A program made the position numbers and the translations under genes. Shown one piece after another: positions 6,313-9,448 of a DNA stretch of 9,448 nt. The stretch comes from CAZPHI01 sp964586425 (lineage in GTDB: Bacteria > Bacillota > Clostridia > Lachnospirales > Lachnospiraceae): contig CAZPHI010000072.1 of assembly GCA_964586425.1 (NCBI GenBank), positions 1 to 9,448 on the forward strand. Reading direction: 5' to 3'. Below the pieces are notes generated by a model. The model did not search any database. It worked only from the letters and a program-made list of their open reading frames with translations, and had not been told where the DNA came from. How positions within the stretch are numbered: position 1 is the first letter of the stretch; every line of letters starts with the position of its first letter.

Positions 6313-7410
6313 TTATAATATACTTTCATATATCTTCAATGTCTCTTTTGCGGCCTTCTCATATGAGAATCTCGCACTTTGTATAAGTGCTGCTGCTGAT
6401 AATTTATCTCTAAGAGCCTCGTCCTGCAGAAGCATCTCTAATGAAGCATTAACTGATTCTTGCTCATATGGATTGCAATAGTAGACTGCATCACCGCCAA
6501 CTTCAGGCATTGAGGTTACGTTAGAAGTCAGTACTGGCTTGCCTGCTGCCATACCTTCTAGAATTGGCAGGCCAAAGCCCTCATAGAATGACACATATGC
6601 AACCATAAGTGCATTACTATATAATTCACACAGTTTTTCGTCCGTTACATATCCTGTAATAATTATATCGTCTTTAAACTCACTTTGTTTTATAGAATCA
6701 AAGATTTCATTAGTAAGCCATCCAATTTTTCCTACAATTACGAGCTTCACATCATCATCTTTGTGCTTTATCTTATATTCTGAATAAGCATTAACCAGGC
6801 CTACGAGATTCTTTCTAGGCTCAACCGTACAAACAGACAGGATATATCGAGAATTCCATGATGTTTCGACTGCTATATTGGTTGAATAATTATTGGTTGA
6901 ATAATTGATGTCTGCATCCAAGCCGCAGTATACAACTTTAATTTTACAATCATTAGTTCCATATGTATTAATGATATCCTGCTTCGTGTACTCAGAAACT
7001 GCAATTACAATATCTGTATACTCAATCGACTTACCCAGAGTTCTCTTCCAATGTTCTGATTGTTCTAGACTTCCCCACTCTGGATGAAGAGCATCAATCA
7101 TATCATGCACTGTAAGAACTTTTGCCACTTTACTAAGGCTTTTAAAATCCATACAGGTATCATAAAACGAATGAACCAAATCTATCTTATTAGTCATCAC
7201 TTGAAGTGAGAGCATATGGGAACTTTCTTTTGAGATTGCTGCTGTATCACTTATTATATCCACACCAAGGCGGTTCTTTTCAAGGAGCATATAGTCATGG
7301 TTAGGTTCAATTTTCATCTCTTCAATAATGGTATTCTTGGCAACTCTACCAATACCCGTCAAATTATTCTTTGAGCAATAAGTTCCAACTCGAAATCCTA
7401 TTCTAGCCAT
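6313..7410 (-). CDS. GT4-family glycosyltransferase (first paralogue)
   Basis: This 365-residue GT-B enzyme shows the same architecture as the GT4 gene at 4038-5135. It has IGFRVGT and NLTGIGRVAKN (16-26) at the N-terminus, HSFYD (80-84) and TVHDMID. In the donor domain it has EPRKN (197 onward), KLVIVGKIGWL, ITGYVTDEKL and EGFGLPILE with the EX7E glutamates E277 and E285, then MPEVGGDAV. The two proteins agree over much of their C-terminal halves, as expected if they use the same or a similar nucleotide sugar, and diverge more in the N-terminal acceptor half. The linker between the domains holds a five-residue tandem repeat (NYSTN twice, 169-178). The start is ATG with AAGGAGGG at 7414-7421, 3 bases upstream. 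It follows the SDR gene by 37 bases. The sugar and the acceptor cannot be read from the sequence. Confidence 0.92.
   Translation of the reverse strand: MARIGFRVGTYCSKNNLTGIGRVAKNTIIEEMKIEPNHDYMLLEKNRLGVDIISDTAAISKESSHMLSLQVMTNKIDLVHSFYDTCMDFKSLSKVAKVLTVHDMIDALHPEWGSLEQSEHWKRTLGKSIEYTDIVIAVSEYTKQDIINTYGTNDCKIKVVYCGLDADINYSTNNYSTNIAVETSWNSRYILSVCTVEPRKNLVGLVNAYSEYKIKHKDDDVKLVIVGKIGWLTNEIFDSIKQSEFKDDIIITGYVTDEKLCELYSNALMVAYVSFYEGFGLPILEGMAAGKPVLTSNVTSMPEVGGDAVYYCNPYEQESVNASLEMLLQDEALRDKLSAAALIQSARFSYEKAAKETLKIYESIL
6877..6906 (-). repeat. Perfect 15-bp tandem duplication
   Basis: The unit ATTGGTTGAATAATT occurs at 6877-6891 and again at 6892-6906 with no mismatch. It is in frame inside the first GT4 gene and adds five residues (NYSTN) to the linker between the two GT-B domains. 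Confidence 0.95.
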
Positions 7411-7447
7411 ACACCCTCCTTGTCCAAGTGCTTTCCACTTTAATCTC

Positions 7448-8677
7448 TTATCTTAATGCCTTCAATATCTTAACTGTTCTTCTTATTCCTGTATCAATTC
7501 CATACATAGCTTTCCAGCCCAGTTTCTTTAATTTGGCTGAATCCAAGGTTGCTCTAGTTGCTATTGAATACCCTGCCTTTTCGGCTTGATCTGGCAACTC
7601 AAATACAACATTTACATCAGTAACTTCATCTGCTTCTTTATTCTCATTAGCTGCCGAAGCTGCGATCATTGCAAGTTCTTTTAATGATATATCCGACATT
7701 GAATCCGCAATATTATATGCTTCACCATCAATACCTGCTGTCATTATATATATAAGTCCAGACACTGCATCAGCAACATATGAATATGAATAGAACTGAT
7801 TACCTTCACTCTTTAACACTATATCTTCGCCATCCACACTCTTCTTAATAAATTGTGATATAGCTTTTGTATCTGACATTAACATTGATGGACCATAGGT
7901 TCTTGAGAATCTAGGTATTACAATATCAAGTCCTTTTTCTTTTCTATACGCCTGGCAAAGTGCTTCTCCTGCACGTTTACTCTCAGGATAGCCAGCTCTT
8001 AAAGTATTGGAATTGATGTATCCAAGATATTCTTCATTGAAACTGTCTACATCGCCTCTATTTTCACCATATACCTCAACTGATGAAGCATATACAAAGC
8101 GTGTACAATTATGTATTGTGGCAAATTCAAGTAAACTATTAGCAGCAATTATATTGGTTGTAATTGTCTTAATTGGTTCTGTTGAATATGCGAGTGGATG
8201 AGTAGAACTAGCAAGATGCAAGATATAATCTATATGCATATCTGGAAGTCCATCACCATCTTTATCTTCTTCCAGTTCTTCATTAGCGTCATTATTAATA
8301 TTCGAATCAGGATTCAAGAAGTTATAATATCTAAGTGATGCCTGCATGGCAATTGCAATTGATTTTTTGCAGTCTGTTGCATTAACATCACATCGTACGA
8401 ATTCAAATAATGCATCGTCATCATCAATGTATTGTTCAAAACGTTCTCTACCTTTATCAAGACTCCTACCCAAAGCAATTACGAAGCACCTAAAGCCATC
8501 TGCTCCAGAGATAGCACCTTGCATATTTTTTCTCATTATTACATCTATAAGAAAGCTTCCAATCATTCCCGTTGCGCCAGAAATCATCACTGTCTTGCCG
8601 TTAAGTTTTCCCCAATTGATATCCGAATCAACGACTTTGTCCACATCTTCCATGTATAACTTGTTATTAATTAACAT
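7448..8677 (-). CDS. Extended-SDR NAD-dependent epimerase/dehydratase
   Basis: This 409-residue protein belongs to the extended short-chain dehydrogenase/reductase group that acts on nucleotide sugars. The N-terminal NAD-binding loop is GATGMIG (34-40), FVRCDV follows at 93-98, HLASSTHP at 154-161, the substrate-side serines lie in YASSVEVYGE (196-205), and the catalytic pair is Y230 and K234 in YPESK. The C-terminal half has PRFSRTYGP and a YSYVADAVSGL segment (298-308), as in UDP-sugar epimerases, decarboxylases and dTDP-sugar dehydratases. The exact reaction is unclear. It is longer than the usual 310-340 residues: an insert at about 124-148 is rich in Asp, Asn and Glu and contains DKDGDGLPD (138-146), and a second acidic stretch lies at about 344-355. 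It sits 39 bases after the cytidylyltransferase gene, and the two may act on one CDP-linked intermediate. The start is ATG with AAGGAGG at 8682-8688. Confidence 0.9.
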   Translation of the reverse strand: MLINNKLYMEDVDKVVDSDINWGKLNGKTVMISGATGMIGSFLIDVIMRKNMQGAISGADGFRCFVIALGRSLDKGRERFEQYIDDDDALFEFVRCDVNATDCKKSIAIAMQASLRYYNFLNPDSNINNDANEELEEDKDGDGLPDMHIDYILHLASSTHPLAYSTEPIKTITTNIIAANSLLEFATIHNCTRFVYASSVEVYGENRGDVDSFNEEYLGYINSNTLRAGYPESKRAGEALCQAYRKEKGLDIVIPRFSRTYGPSMLMSDTKAISQFIKKSVDGEDIVLKSEGNQFYSYSYVADAVSGLIYIMTAGIDGEAYNIADSMSDISLKELAMIAASAANENKEADEVTDVNVVFELPDQAEKAGYSIATRATLDSAKLKKLGWKAMYGIDTGIRRTVKILKALR

Positions 8678-8716
8678 ACAACCTCCTTAATCTGAATATA
8701 CTATTAGTTTTATGTA

Positions 8717-9433
8717 TTATTTAAGCCAGTTGTCTTTTTCCATCTTTAAGTAGCATTTGAAAAGTTCTAGGTCATCCTTAGTAGTAAGCTTGATATTCTT
8801 ATCAGAACCTGCTGCAAATGTCAGCTTTTCGCCCAAATCTACCATCATGGTATTAGTGTATGCTGAACCATATATGCCAATCTCTTCTTCATAAGCCTTA
8901 TGATATGCCCAGTCTAACTTATTGAACTTATACGCCTGTGGCGTTGACACACGTCGAAGTGTCTCTCTTGGAATGTATTTGCTTGTTGTACATTCATCAT
9001 CTATCACAAATATCTGTTCATTGTAAGGAAGGGATGACACAGCGTTGCCATACAAGTTGCATTTTGCAATGACATCTGATAATACCCCCTCTTCAACCAT
9101 AGGTCTGATACCATCATGAATAATGATAGTGTCACCAGGACTACACTGACCTTCAAGATTATATATACCATTTCTTATGGATTCCTGTGCAGTAGCACCT
9201 CCAGTTGTTATCCACGCAAGCTTCTCAATATTAAACTGCTTTGCATATGCTTTGAGAATATCCTGCCATCCGTCCAAACACACAACCTCAATTGCATCAA
9301 TATCAGGATGCTTCTGGAATGTCTCAAGTGTATATATAATTACTGGTTTATCGTATACATTGATAAACTGCTTAGGAATATCCTGCTTCATTCGTTCGCC
9401 AGAACCACTGGCCAAAATTATCGCTATATTCAT
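8717..9433 (-). CDS. IspD/TarI-family cytidylyltransferase
   Basis: This 238-residue protein is a full-length member of the family that transfers CMP from CTP to a polyol phosphate. The CTP-binding loop is ASGSGERM with PKQF (8-23, including R14 and K21). Further signatures are GGATAQESIRNG (78-89), HDGIRPMV (106-113), RRVSTPQAY (160-168) and IKLTTKDDLELF (214-225). IspD makes CDP-methylerythritol in isoprenoid synthesis; TarI/Bcs1-type relatives make CDP-ribitol for wall teichoic acids and capsules. Motifs alone do not separate them for me. The operon context, with an SDR enzyme and several glycosyltransferases, favours a surface-polymer role, so no symbol is given. It is the first minus-strand gene in the window. 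AGGTGAG (9437-9443) lies 3 bases before the ATG. A TAG directly before the ATG could be the stop of an upstream gene outside the window. Confidence 0.9.
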   Translation of the reverse strand: MNIAIILASGSGERMKQDIPKQFINVYDKPVIIYTLETFQKHPDIDAIEVVCLDGWQDILKAYAKQFNIEKLAWITTGGATAQESIRNGIYNLEGQCSPGDTIIIHDGIRPMVEEGVLSDVIAKCNLYGNAVSSLPYNEQIFVIDDECTTSKYIPRETLRRVSTPQAYKFNKLDWAYHKAYEEEIGIYGSAYTNTMMVDLGEKLTFAAGSDKNIKLTTKDDLELFKCYLKMEKDNWLK

Positions 9434-9436
9434 CTA

Positions 9437-9443
9437 CTCACCT
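9437..9443 (-). promoter_or_regulatory. Ribosome binding site of the cytidylyltransferase gene
   Basis: AGGTGAG on the minus strand lies 3 bases before the ATG at 9431-9433. The window ends 5 bases further on, so neither a promoter nor the end of an upstream gene can be judged. Confidence 0.6.
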
Positions 9444-9448
9444 GCTTT

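Noticed and set aside
7426..7440. Small inverted repeat AAGTG-CTTTC-CACTT in the gap before the first GT4 gene
   Set aside because: A 5-bp stem is within chance expectation and has no T tract, so it is not called a terminator or regulatory site.
8346..8690. Plus-strand open frame of 114 codons over the SDR start
   Set aside because: It is a shadow of the NAD-binding region of the SDR gene and has no independent support.

Overview
The window looks like part of a cell-surface polysaccharide (capsule, exopolysaccharide or teichoic-acid-like) locus from a low-GC Gram-positive anaerobe. Lachnospiraceae and neighbouring Clostridia are the best guess. The reasons are the AT-rich sequence, strong AAGGAGG-type ribosome binding sites, and a gene style (small glycosyltransferases with appended Rossmann domains, an IspD/TarI-like cytidylyltransferase paired with an extended SDR enzyme) familiar from such genomes. 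The species cannot be named from this sequence.

Layout. Seven genes lie on the minus strand and read right to left as one tight operon, with gaps of 11 to 39 bases and one 8-base overlap. Its promoter must lie beyond the right edge. In transcription order they are: an IspD/TarI-family cytidylyltransferase (8717-9433); an extended-SDR NAD-dependent epimerase/dehydratase with an unusual acidic insert (7448-8677); a GT4 glycosyltransferase (6313-7410); an unrecognised soluble protein built from two copies of one alpha/beta domain (5128-6282); a second GT4 glycosyltransferase, paralogous to the first (4038-5135); a GT8-type glycosyltransferase with a C-terminal Rossmann domain and a GTG start (2764-4026); a small protein with an N-terminal membrane segment and a similar Rossmann domain (2268-2747); and a GT-A glycosyltransferase (1352-2251). 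That makes eight minus-strand genes in total, counting the last. One convergent plus-strand gene at the left (96-1223) encodes a radical SAM protein with a Rossmann-like N-terminus and a C-terminal SPASM-like cysteine cluster. A perfect 13-bp hairpin at 1247-1280 separates the two transcription units and probably terminates both.

How the genes may work together (inference). The cytidylyltransferase and SDR would make or tailor an activated precursor. The two GT4, one GT8 and one GT-A enzymes would assemble a repeat unit of at least several linkages. The Rossmann module that occurs in three otherwise unrelated proteins, and the duplicated-domain protein between the two GT4 genes, are the least explained parts. 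No flippase, polymerase, transposase, tRNA, rRNA, CRISPR array or phage gene is visible. No stretch longer than 300 bases lacks a gene: the largest gap is 1224-1351 and holds the terminator.
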